NCBI RefSeq assembly: GCF_963675165.1
Contig: NC_087385.1
Span: 3,658,501 to 3,722,500, forward strand
Source: Halichondria panicea
Lineage: Eukaryota; Porifera; Demospongiae; Suberitida; Halichondriidae
DNA length: 64,000 nt
Reading direction: 5' to 3'
Of this stretch, positions 44,801 to 57,600 are shown in pieces. The notes beneath the pieces were generated by a model. It worked only from the letters and a program-made list of their open reading frames with translations, was not told where the DNA came from and did no database searches. A program made the translations under genes and the position numbers. Positions within the stretch are counted from its first letter, which is position 1. Each line of letters starts with the position of its first letter.

Positions 44801-47800
44801 ACGTGTCTGACACTCCTCTCCAACTTATCTCTGCCTTAGCTGCATCTCTGTGTAGTCGCACAAGCATCGTTATGAAACACACAGCTGTGAACACACTTAT
44901 CAGCAGCACCGGTCCATACTCAACTGCAAACATCAGTCCAACAGCTAGTCCGTATTTTGGATTGCAATTATCGTCAACTATTTTTATCCAGCACCACATC
45001 CCAGTGAGTCCATACATGTTCCAATAAAATGGTAGCCAGTCTTTCAACAGAGGTATCACCAGAGTAATCATCAACCCAGTTACTTCATGCCGTAGTTTAT
45101 TGAGCTGTACCTTCCACACTGCCATCACAAACAGGTAGAATACAATCCATGCTACAATTGTTAGCTTAGCCGATTCCATCATCTGGTTAATGTAAGCCAC
45201 CGATGTACACGCTCCCTCCCACCCGTCTCGCACACTGACACCTTTATCCTGTATGTATATGACTGGTCCAATTTGCAGCATCACTGTTAATGAGTATACT
45301 GCATCTATTAGCATCAGGTAGAGTATAAGGCGATAGGAGAACTGATGTTGTAGTCTGGTACACAAGATAAAACAGACCACAAATAGACAGCTGAGTGTAG
45401 CCAGGCTCTGTAGAACCACAGATATAGCTGTGTTAGAAGAGAGCTGCTGCTGAGTGAAGTTAAATAGACTATTATTGCAATAGACTGCCATTTTTAACAC
45501 CTATTAAACTAGCTATACATACAACAGTCATGTATTTCTCTGTGTAGACTACTGTGAACTGTATAGTGATTGTCTAATTAACAATGTTGTGGTTGACCTG
45601 TTGTGTCATGTGTGGAAATGCCTTGTATGGTATCCTCATGGGACGTAAGATAACGCATCACACCATAAATAAATTCACATGACTGTGCGTATAGTATAAT
45701 CCCGTGGTAATCCCATGGTAAAATCCCCTGTAAAATTACACGTGTAACGTATTACAGTTTTAAAGATGTTAACACAATGAGATTCATTGCATGGAGTGCA
45801 TGCACACCTTACATTTTAATTATATTGTCCACACAGGTTTCATCATGTGAAGTTTGCCCTTCTGGCTACAGTTGTGAGGATGTGGCCAACACCCCATTAC
45901 CATGTCAACCAGGAAAGTGGTCACCCATCGGTAATAGCTTTGTGAGTTGACTGATATTATTATTTCGTTTAATTTACACAACTGTATTTGTACAGTGTTT
46001 GTTATGTCCTGCTGGATCCAGTTGTGTTGATCCTACTCTACCACCAGTACTATGTTTCCTCGGGCAGTATAGTCCTCAGGTGAGTGAAATCCATTACCGT
46101 ATGGAGGGTAATTTTCGTGGGGTAAAAAATCGTTCAACTTGAAAAATGGTGGTATTCGTGAGTAAAAATCGTTTAGTCTCGTGGCTGCACTGCATTCCTA
46201 CGTTCCGGTAAGCCACGCCTACGTTAAAATTTCGTGAAGGTCAGCTTGGCCACGAAAATAACGAATACTTTACCCCACGAAAATTATCCGCTATATACGT
46301 TACTATCCTAATTTATGACTAGACTGCATGCCAACATGACAGACCTATGACCGACCTTGCAGGGTGAGGCTCACTGTCGCCTTTGTCCGGCTGGTCACAA
46401 TTGTTCTGCTCAAGGCCCTACTGTATGCCCTGATGGTTACTTTTCTCCACTGGGCTCCTCAGACTGTGAAGTGTGTCCAGTCGGGCATGCTTGTTCCCTA
46501 CCCTTCATCTCCCCTGTACCCTGTGCAAGGGGGCAACACACAGGAGGGTCTACTGGGGCACTGGTTTGCACTGACTGTCCCCCTGGGTACTACTGTCCTA
46601 ATCTGAGGTCGGTGAAATGGATTAAATTTGCATACAAAGGCTCTGTTTATAACTATTGTCAGAACACAGAACATGTATTAACAATGGACAATCTATAGAG
46701 CGTTCATGCAAACTTTTTCCCTTCACTGTAGTCTTCCTCCTCTGGTCTGCCCCAATGGCACATACAGTATTTCTGGTAGCACCAGCTGTTCCCAGTGTCC
46801 TCCAGGATACCACTGTCCCAGTGCTGCTGTAAGTCAATAAATATTCTGTCTGAAAGAAATGTTTCACAGTGGTTTGTTGCTGTTTGTTTTGTGATTACAT
46901 GGCTGTATGATTACTGTAGGGTCCTCCTCTTCTCTGTAACCTTGGTTTCCAAAGCACAGCAGGATCAACTGAATGCTCACTATGTCCTGCTGGGTTTGCT
47001 TGCCCGGTACCTTCTGATCTTTCTCTCAACTTTGTGTGTCTCCCCGGGTCGTTCTCTGGTGAAGGAGAGAGTGTGTGCAAGGCATGCCCGGCCGGTTGGG
47101 CATGTCCAAACACCAGCACCAGTATAGTATGTGAGCCTGGGAGCTTTTCATTGGATGGCTATAATGAATGTGAGCCTTGCCTCGCTGGGTGGGCGTGTCC
47201 GTACACTACTGGTCATGGCAACTCTCCTTGCATCCTGGTGAGTGCTCATCCTATTAACCCAGGACGACTCTCATTCCCTCATATAAAAGAGTAGTCACTT
47301 TATGTTGACTAGTCGCGTGACCCCTTTGTATAATTCTCACTCCTTCCAGGGCACCTTCTCTTCTGGTAATGCGACCTCTTGTACCCTGTGTCCCCCTGGC
47401 CATGCCTGTCCCTTCACAACGCTTGACCTCCCTCAGCCATGCTCTCAGGGCACCTACGCTGAGGAAGCCCAAACGGTAAGTTCCATCGTGTGTATGTTAA
47501 AATTTACTCCACACAACTTGTTTTTTATATGATAATTATTTACCCAATAGTTATACATAAATTATTTCCCTCAGAGCTGTACCCCATGTCCCCCCGGCTA
47601 TTCTTGTGATGTCACTACTGCCCCACCCACTGACTTATGCACACTGGGGTCATATAGTCCCATTGGAGTTGGTGAATGCATACCTTGTCCCCCTGGGTGG
47701 GCCTGTCCCTCAACGATGACATCAGATGTTATCACCACATGCTTTCCCGGGACATACTCTCTTGATATGTTCACAGTAAGTAATTCAATCCGACAAATTG

Positions 47801-50800
47801 TCACAATGTTCCACGTAAACATTCGACAGTCACAATGTAATTATGGATATCTAGAATTTACCCGTTGTGTCTGTTTAGATGATCATGCTCAGCATAGTAT
47901 AACATACTTATCCCAATCATATTTACCCTTTCTGCAGCGGTGTGAGATGTGTCCAGCTGGTTCTCACTGTCCGAACACCACCTCCCTCCCTCTTCCCTGT
48001 CCCACCGGTTACTACAGCCTCAATAATGCAATCGCTTGCACTCCCTGTCCCCCTGGGTTCAGCTGCCTTGCTTCCGATTCCCTTCCTACAGTTTGTGACG
48101 TTGGCACGTACAGTCCTGGAGTGACAGATTCTTGTTTACCTTGTGACCCTGGTTACCTATGTGAGCAAGGAGCTACAGCTGCTAATCTCTCAATGTCCCT
48201 GTGTCCGCCAGGCTCGTATTGTCCGGATGGTGCCAGTCAGCTACCTTGTCCTGCCGGTACCTATGGCAATGGAACTGGTTATATTCAAGTATCAGAATGT
48301 TCCTTGTGTATTCCTGGTTTCTACTGCCCTGAAGCAACACCTGGATATCCCACGGCTACTTTGACATGCTCTAGTGGTCACTACTGTCCAACTGGCACAG
48401 CTACTCGGTTTGAATTCCCTTGCCCTGATGGCACGTACAGTACTGTTTTTGGATTGGAGCGAGCTAATCAATGTTTGAACTGTCCAGCTGGTCGATATTG
48501 TAGTGGGGGCGATGCTATAGGAGGTCAGTTGTGTACGAGGGGCAACTATTGCCCACACAACTCAACTGGACCAATTCCATGTCCTGGAGGGACGTACACT
48601 GAAGCTACCGGCTCTCATGAACTATCTTTGTGTAAGCAATGTCCGGCGGGTTTCTATTGCACATCTGGTACCGACTCCCCAACCCCCTGCTCCTCTGGTA
48701 CGTACAACTCCTTAATAGGACAAGATGCCCCTGATGATTGTCAACCGTGTCCTGCTGGTCAAGCCTGTACCACTATCGCACTCACAGCACCTAACGAACT
48801 ATGCTCTCCAGGGCACTTCTGTCCGGAAAGATCCGATAAAGCAGCTGATCTAGCAAATGAATGTTCAGCTGGAACATTCACAGACTATCATAACTTGACG
48901 GTCGCTGACGAGTGCAGTGTTTGCCCAGCTGGGTGGGCATGTCTGTCTGGAACAGGGGGTATATCCTCACCTCGTTTGGCTTGTGCGATGGGCCACTTCT
49001 GTCCCAATGGCACACAGTTCCCTACTCAGTACCCCTGTACAGCTGGGTCATACGGCAACAGTACAAGACTACAACGGCAAGTGGAATGTGAACTGTGTCC
49101 TCCTGGACTCTACTGTTTGGGTGGTGGGAGCACCACCTCTGGACCATGTGACCAAGGCCACTACTGTCCTCAAGGTATAGGTTTCTTTATAGATGCTGCA
49201 GTATAATTTTAGTAGCTGATATACATTGTGTGTAATTATAGTCACAGATGTATAGTTATGTTAAGGTCATAAATATAATTTATACCCATTATACTTGTGC
49301 ATGATGTGTGGACAATTACACATGGGGCTATGAATTTCTGGCTTGCAGATTTTTTGGACAATGATTGTTTACATCCCTATATAGGTACTAAGTCCCCCAC
49401 TGAATTCTCTTGTCCTGCTGGTACATACTTTGACCAGACTGGAAATGTGAGGATTCAAAACTGTATTCAATGTACGGCTGGTCACTATTGTCCCCTTGCC
49501 TCAGTCTTGCCCACCCCCTGCACTGCAGGCACTTTCTCAGACTCTCTGGGAGCTACTGTGAGTGCATGCCGATGGCATTGATTCTTTGTACACTTGCATG
49601 CATGCATGGTATTGTTCTATCCACTCATTGTTGAAAACCCTTGTGGGAAATAATTGATCTACTGAGCTAAATTAAGCTATACGATTTATAGATGTGAACT
49701 TGCTCTTTGTATTGTAGGATGTATCAACATGTCAAGTCTGCCCCGGTGGCTACAGTTGTCCAAGCAATGCTGTGGTATCTCCATCAGCATGTGGAATTGG
49801 ATTCTTTTCAGTGAGTCACACTCAGCTGTACATGTCTACATGACCCATGCACTCATATCTTTGTCTTTTTATCCTATTTTTGATTTGATCTTTAATTTAG
49901 TTACAACAACAAAATCTTTACAGAAACAGCTACACAGAAGGTTTTCTCACTAAATTCCATTAATTTCACCCCTTTCCCAGGACAATGGAGCTTCTTCTTG
50001 CATTGTTTGTTCCCCTGGTTACTACTGTGACAATGTCACTACTAGTCTAGTGGATCTCCACAGTAACAAGATATGTCCTGCCGGGCTCAGTTGTACTGAT
50101 AGTGGGCACATATCTCCACCCAACCTCCTCCTCAATGCTTGTCTCTCAGGACACTACTGCCTGCCTGGTGATGTGGTATGTATACTGCTCTTGTATAGCA
50201 TACAATACATGCATGCACACGCGTTGTCTGTTCATAATTGAAATTATTAAATGTAAGTTACTGCATGTACACGTATAATGCAGGATCCTTTTCCGATTCC
50301 CTGTCCCAACGGTACGTACACTCCCCTCACTGGACGCAAGACAGTGGACCAGTGTACCCCATGTCCCCCTGGCAAATTCTGCTCACCTGAGGGCAGGCCC
50401 CAACCAGCAGGAGATTGTGCTTTAGGACACTTCTGCCCTATTGCTACTCGCTTTGAAGACGAGTTTCCTTGTCCAACTTCGACCTTCCTCTCCAATGCTT
50501 CAGCTGAGAGCTTAGACGCTTGCACAACCTGTATATCCGGCTTCTACTGCCCCCACCCTGGTTTAGGGGAGCCCATCACTTGCCCTCGAGGATACTACTG
50601 CGTTACAGGTAGCCACACACCCCAACCATGCCCCCCTGGCACATATGGGAACTCTACTAGCCTGAGACGCAGTCAAGAGTGTCTCCCTTGTCCTGGAGGT
50701 CAATACTGCGATGGATTTGGACGTCCTGAGCCAACAGGTCCCTGTGATGCTGGTTTTTTCTGCCGTTCTAGAGCGTCTGTGTCAGCTCCCACTGATGGTA

Positions 50801-51662
50801 TCACTGGAGATATTTGCCCACGGGGAGGATTCTGCCCTGAGGGTTCTGCCATACAAGCCAACTGTCCTGTGGGAACATATGGCAACTCCACAGGGAATCG
50901 TGCACCTGAGGATTGCATTGTCTGTGACCCTGGGTAAGTCGTATTTGTGTATTTCCCTTAACCTCTCTTTGTTCATGTGCACCCGGCACACAATCATAAT
51001 TTATTCCTAATCAAACAAATCTGTGTCTTGTATATAGCAGTACACACAATATACATGTAGCATGTGCAACACCCAAACTGCGTGCATCATTTTTCTCTCA
51101 CAGTTTCTTCTGCTCTGGAGACAACAACCCGTCGCCCACTGGTCTGTGTGCAGAGGGCTGCTACTGTCCTGGGGGTGCTAATTCTTCCTGTCAGATCCCT
51201 ACCCCACCTGGAGCTTTCACCACACTCGGTGCAGCTGCCCCAATACCCTGTCTGGAGGGAACATACCAACAGGTAAACGTAGTCATTGCAGCATGTGTGT
51301 CAATTGTACATTCTTTCCAATACCGGCAAAATCGAATAGAATTTAGAATTGCTTTTTGACCTTCCCCCACCCAGGCGAGTCGTCAGTCCTCGTGCACCCC
51401 CTGTCTCCCCGGACTCTACTGCCCAGATAGGGGGCTTATACTAGGCAAAACTTGCCCTCAGGGCTCCTACTGCCCCTCAGGCTCTGCTGTGCCCACCTCA
51501 TGCCTGCGGGGCACCTTCAGCAATACTGAGGGACTCTTCAATGCCAGTTCATGTGATCTTTGCATCCCTGGAAGCTACTGTATTGCAGAGAACTTGACAA
51601 CACCTAGTGGATTTTGCGACCCTGGACACTATTGCTTGGCAGGAGCTGAGCTACCCAATCCT
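41848..51662 (+). CDS. GCC gene exons 1-20: signal peptide and first GCC modules
   Basis: The exons are 41848-41911, 41983-42110, 42255-42315, 42454-42536, 42618-42780, 43321-43436, 45837-45941, 45996-46079, 46363-46607, 46732-46828, 46920-47237, 47350-47475, 47575-47775, 47938-49174, 49385-49557, 49718-49810, 49981-50175, 50284-50933, 51104-51272 and 51375-51662. Exon 1 is the signal peptide (start in context gacATGg). Many small exons encode about one or half a cysteine module each, and several introns fall after the same Pro-x-Gly position, as expected for expansion by exon duplication. Repeated wording includes CPPGHNCR, CPAGHNCS, CPAGFACP and CPPGFSCL. The 2.4 kb intron at 43437-45836 contains a nested GPCR on the other strand. 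Confidence 0.9.
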
Positions 51663-54600
51663 GTAAATTCTGTAGTTAACTAAATATGATATGCGTCTCA
51701 CCTATACCCACATAATAATATTATAGGCAAAACAAAAGTCTGTATCTGCCATGCACTTGCTTTAATTTGTAGTGTGTGTTTCTTTCATCCACCATTAATA
51801 CTAAACAAACATACACGCACATGATGCTGTTCTCTCCTCAGGGGTTTCTTGGAGAGACGTATGGTGACCTTTGTCCTCCAGGATACTATTGTCTTGTTGG
51901 GACCACATCTCCTACACAGTACCCCTGTCCTCCTGGTACTTTTAACCCATCCAGCGGAGCATCAGGCCCCTCCCACTGTTTGCCATGCACCGGTGGACAT
52001 GTTTGCTCGGAATTTGCTCTCTCCTCCCCTAATGAAGGATGCTCTCCAGGTCACTTCTGCGCACTCAACGCTACACACTCAAATCCAATTGGTGAAGAAT
52101 GGGGTGACCTTTGCCATCTTGGTCACATTTGCACTGGTAACAATTCTCAACCAATCGTTTGTCCCGATGGCTCGTTTTCAAACGTCACTGGTGCGATTGT
52201 ATGCACTCCCTGTCCCGCTGGATTGTATTGTGTCAGTGGATTGATTATGTTGGACTGCCCGCCAGGCTATGTATGCCCTGAAGGCACTGGTTTGAATTGG
52301 ACAGTGTGTCCTACCGGTACTTATAACCCCAGCTCAAATGGAGGTTCTCTAGAAGATTGTTTGCCCTGTCCTGGGGGAAGATTTTGTGCTGGAACTGCTA
52401 TTAGTGACTTCAACGGTTTTGATGCTGGCAATTGTTTAGCAGGGTATTATTGTTTGGAAGGTATCAATACTCCTACCCCCACACCCCCACTGCCCACTGG
52501 AGTGGGTGGAATTTGTCCTCGGGGATTTTATTGCCCTCTTGCCACGTATACACCACTCCCATGTCCACTAGGAACATTTTCAAGCAATCCACAACTAATG
52601 AATGTATCACAGTGCCTTGACTGCATCCCTGGTAGCTATTGTGCCGAGACGAACTTGACTGCCCCTACAGGAGATTGTGACGGCGGGTTTGTATGCACAG
52701 GTGGAGCAGCTGTGCTTAATCCAGATGGTAGTGATTTGACCGGCTTTCCCTGTCCACCTGGAAGTTACTGCCCACCTGGGTCTTCCAGTGCTCTTCCCTG
52801 TAATGCAGGAGAATACAATCCCATAGAAGGTCAAGCGCTTTGTTTCCCATGTCCAAGTGGTTTCTATTGTCTCGAAGGATCGTTGGACTTTAATTTAACT
52901 GTCTGTCCGATGGGGTACTACTGTCCTGAGGGGACTACACACCCGTTAGAGTTTCCCTGCCCTCCCGGTACATACAGAAGTTTGTTTAGAGCTCAATCTC
53001 TCGAAGACTGTATGCCTTGTGATCCTGGAATGTATTGTGAGGGAGGTCAAACCTCACCCGACGGACTCTGCCACCCCGGTTGGTTCTGTGTTAGAGGCTC
53101 CTCTTCACCCCAACCTTTTGACTCTGGAACAATTTCCAACTCCTCACAGCAATGCTACTGTTTTAATGTATCTGTGGGTGGTCAATGTGAACCTGGGTTC
53201 TACTGCCCAGGGGGTTCGAATCACCCAACCCCTTGTCCTCCTGGTATGTACTGCGATGGTGTTGGACTCACTGCCCCCACTGGAATTTGCTTATCCGGCT
53301 TCTACTGTCAATCAGCTTCATCAGTCCCCAACCCCAGTGATGGAGTAACTGGTTTTCCATGTCCGCTTGGCCATTATTGTGGTGTGGGTGTTATCAATCC
53401 AACTCCTTGCCCTGTAGGTACCTATCTCAATGCTACTGGTTCTCAAAACTCTACAGATTGTATACTATGCACGGCAGGTTACTACTGTGGTAGCGATGGC
53501 CTTCCAGTTCCATCTGGGCCTTGTAAACCCGGCTATTTCTGCCCAGAAGGCTCAATAATCCCAAACAATGTCAGTTACATATGCACCCCTGGGCACCAAT
53601 GCCCTGAAGCTAGTGAGAATGAGGTACTATGTGAGGGTGGTACTTATCAACCTAACTATGGAGAAGCTAACTGTACTGTGTGTCCAGAACGATTTTATTG
53701 TCCCTTCAATGCTAGTAATCCGTTATCCGAGTTCTTCGTTTGTCCAGTCGGCTTCTACTGTCCACAAGGAACACAAAGTTCCACTGAGTTTCCTTGTCCT
53801 CCTGGTACGTACAACTCATTACCAAACAGAGGAAATCTAACAGAGTGTAACTCTTGTCTTGGTGGTAGATACTGCGCTACTAACGCACTCTCGAGTGCGT
53901 CTGGGTCTGGGCCGTGCATGGGTGGTTACTTTTGTCGGCTCGGAGCTACTAAACCCAATCCTACTGATGGAGTGACAGGAAATATCTGTCCCTCAGGTCA
54001 TTATTGCCCTCAAGGGTCTAACGAGCCGTTAGAGTGCCCTATTGGAACATTTTCTCCTGTGAACGGTTCTGTTGGTCTCGCCGATTGTATTCCATGCTCC
54101 CCTGGAGAGTATTGTGAACTACCAGCTTCGTCGCAGTCATCTGGATTATGTGATCCAGGGTATTTTTGCCTGAGTCGAGCAACTACACCCACACCTACAA
54201 ATGGTGTGACCGGAGACTTTTGCCAGGCTGGTTTTTTCTGCCCGGGTGGATCTAATCTGCCTGTACCCTGCCCACCTGGATGGTTCAGCAGTGAGCCTTT
54301 CGCTAGTAACTGTTCTCAGTGTCCGTCAGGTTTTTACTGCACTAATGCATCCTCAGACCCCATACAATGTCCGCTGGGTTACTATTGTCCTGAAGAAACT
54401 GGATTTGATTGGTTGCCTTGCCCGGCAGGCACATTTAGCAATAACGAAGGACTCTCTACTGTTGATGAGTGTATTCCGTGCACAGGAGGTTCTTACTGTT
54501 CCAGTATTGCAGGTACTGCACCTATTGGACCTTGTGAGGCTAGCTATTTTTGTACCACTGGATCTGATTCTTCCACGCCTGATGGACTCAGTAATGTAGG

Positions 54601-57600
54601 TATGGCTGGTCCTTGCCCTGAGGGGAACTATTGTCCGTTAGCAACGGATACACCCACTCCTTGTCCCCCTGGAACTTTCTCTAATGTTACACTACTATTC
54701 GCTGAGTCTCAATGTCTCTCCTGTACCCCTGGTAGTTTTTGTGATGGAACTGGTCTGAGCATGCCAACTGGATTCTGCACACCTGGTTATTACTGCACTC
54801 TCGGCTCTCCCATTGCTACCCCCCTAACCAATGACAGTTTTGGAGGGATCTGTCCCATTGCTCACTATTGCCCCCTGGGAAGTGTGTTTCCACTTCAATG
54901 TGAACCTGGGACATATAATCCTATCATAGGAAGAGAACAGTGTCTACCTTGCCCTGCTGGTTTCTTTTGTACAGGAAACTCCACTGACATTGACTTTGTC
55001 TGCCCAGTGGGCCATTATTGCCCTAGTGGCACATCGTTTCCAGAACCTTGTCCACCTGGTACTCTCAATGACTTCCCAGGTAGAAGCAACCTCTCCGACT
55101 GCAAGCCATGCCCCCCTGGGGAGTTCTGTGGACAATCAGGACTTTTCACCCCTTCTGGATCATGCTCTGGTGGCTGGTATTGCTCTCTCGGATCACCCAC
55201 CCCTCAACCAAGCGACCCACTTATTGGTGGACGCTGTCAACCAGGATTCTATTGTCCAAATGGCTCTTTTTCTCAACTACCCTGCACCTCTGGCTACTAC
55301 TGCGACATCACTGGACTTAGTGAAGTGTCTGGTCCATGCAATGCTGGCTATTTCTGCAGTGTGGGAGCAGACATACCCACTCCTACTGATGGATTTACAG
55401 GTGACTTTTGCCCATGCGGACACTACTGCCAGCTGGCTACAAATCGGCCTCAACCATGCCCTCAAGGACTATACTCCAACGTCTCTGGCAACTCAGCTCC
55501 CAGCGACTGCACACCTTGCGAAGCTGGGAAGTATTGTGAAAGTGAAGGATTGTGTGCACCAACAGGGCCGTGTGCAGCTGGTTATTACTGCCCGTCTGGT
55601 CAAAGTTCATCTCAACCAAATGACTATGTCTGTATCACTGGACACAGCTGCCCTGAGGGTAGTGTAATACCAGTGCCTTGCACCTCAGGACGCTATCAGA
55701 ACTTGCCAGGACAATCCACATGTCTCCCCTGTTCCTCAGGCCATTACTGTCTAGAAGGCAGTGTAAATCCCACCCCCTGTCCTGCCGGAACACTTAGGAA
55801 CGAGACAAATGGTATAAGTTCAGGTGATTGTGAGCTTTGCACTGGAGGGTACTATTGTCCTACTAGAAACTGCCAGCCGGAACTCAACATCAGCATTGCT
55901 AACACTACCTTGTTTGAATTCAGCCCTGCAAACACCAGCAGTATGTGTGTTACCAATACCACTTGGCCCAGTAGCTGCTTATGCAACTCTGAACTAACTC
56001 TTGACTCAAACATCCATGGAATATCTTGCTCCTCTGGCTCGTATTGTCCCCCCGGCTCACCTACCCCCCTTGTGTGCCCTGGGGGACACACTTGTGGCGA
56101 TAGGAGCTCTCAGCCAAGTGGTTGCTCAGCTGGATACCACTGTACTCCTGGGTCGGTGATGGAGACACGATGTGAGCACCCATATTATTGTCCGCCATTA
56201 TCAGAAGCGCCTCTATCTTGTCCAAGTGGACACCTCGCTAGAAATGTCAGTACTAGAATTGACACACTTAGAACTAGTATTGAGGAATCCTGCTTTGCTT
56301 GTCAGCCTGGTTTCTATAGCGATGATGGAATGGATTGCTACGAATGTCCTCCCAGCTACTACTGCCCTGGACTAACCAGTAACCCTTTGGATTTTCCTTG
56401 TCCTGTTGGAAGCTATTGTCCTAGGGGATCAGCGATGCCCACCCCCTGCCCCCCAGGGAGTTTCAACCGCCTAACTTTGTCTGAAAATGAGACAAAGTGC
56501 TTAGTTTGTCCGATTAACACCTTCAGTTCTCTGCCTGGTAAGTTACTTAATGAGAGTGTAATACATGTTTATTTTGTTATGGAAGTTTGTTTCTAAAACA
56601 TCAGAAAAGGCCAAGCTTAGTTATATACATGCAGCCATAATTAAGTGTGCAAGTCAGACATGATGGCGGTATGCTATGATGAGCATTAAAATTAATAAGA
56701 AGGCCGTATTTGCCCGGATCGTTTTCAGGATGCCTCTATGTATATTCCTAGGCCAAGTGGCATGCCAGCAGTGTGGTAGCAGTGCAGTATCAGTGAGTGC
56801 CGGGACCACCTGCTCATGTGTGGGTGCTCACAGAGTGTTCTCCTCCCTTACCAGAGGGTGTGTGTGTGAGAGCGGCTATACCTTCTTCAACCAGGCTAGT
56901 CAGGATGACCCTCAGGCTGATAGCACCCTTGACTGTCAGCTCATAGTGAGTGTCGTGTACATTGTGGAAATGTTAAGCATTGGCACTGTTGCATGTTGCA
57001 ATCAGTTGACCACTGAATTTACATTGATTGAGCACTCCCAAATGCTTGTTATAATTGTATCAATGATATAGTCTATTCCCATGCACACATGCAGGTGGAT
57101 CAACGCTGCTCAATCACTCAGGCTAGACTAGCTTCCAACAGAGGATGTGTAGACTCCACCTACTCTTGTCAGGATGAATGTTTCTTCCAGGGAGGGAACG
57201 GGGCATTCAGCATCACACTGGGATTGTGTCAGTGCTCAGCTCTAATCGACCCTTTAGCCTTGTGTACAGGAGAGTGTCTCAATTGTCGGCCTGAAATAGG
57301 AGTGAAAAGATCGCTGAATAGCACACTGGTATACACTGCGCGTGACTGCAATGGAACAGTTTTATCTGAGCAGGAGATTGTAGGTGTGTTAGGAGTGATC
57401 TCATTGGATGCTGAGAATCGTCGGAGCCAGCTGGTCACACACACGGGAGAGGGGCAAGTATTAGGTGCTTTCCCCACTACCAATGCTCAGGCACTTAGTC
57501 TACTCTTATCTTTGGTTGCAAGAAGACGACGGAGAAATGCCATGCCCACCCCAGAGATCACGAACCCTGTATTGTGTCTCGAGATTGGAGAAGCAATTCT

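Noticed and set aside
47716-49206. Start of an independent gene at an in-frame ATG near 47716
   Set aside because: Splice phases link this region to the exons on both sides of the GCC gene. The ATG lies within an exon running 47575-47775.
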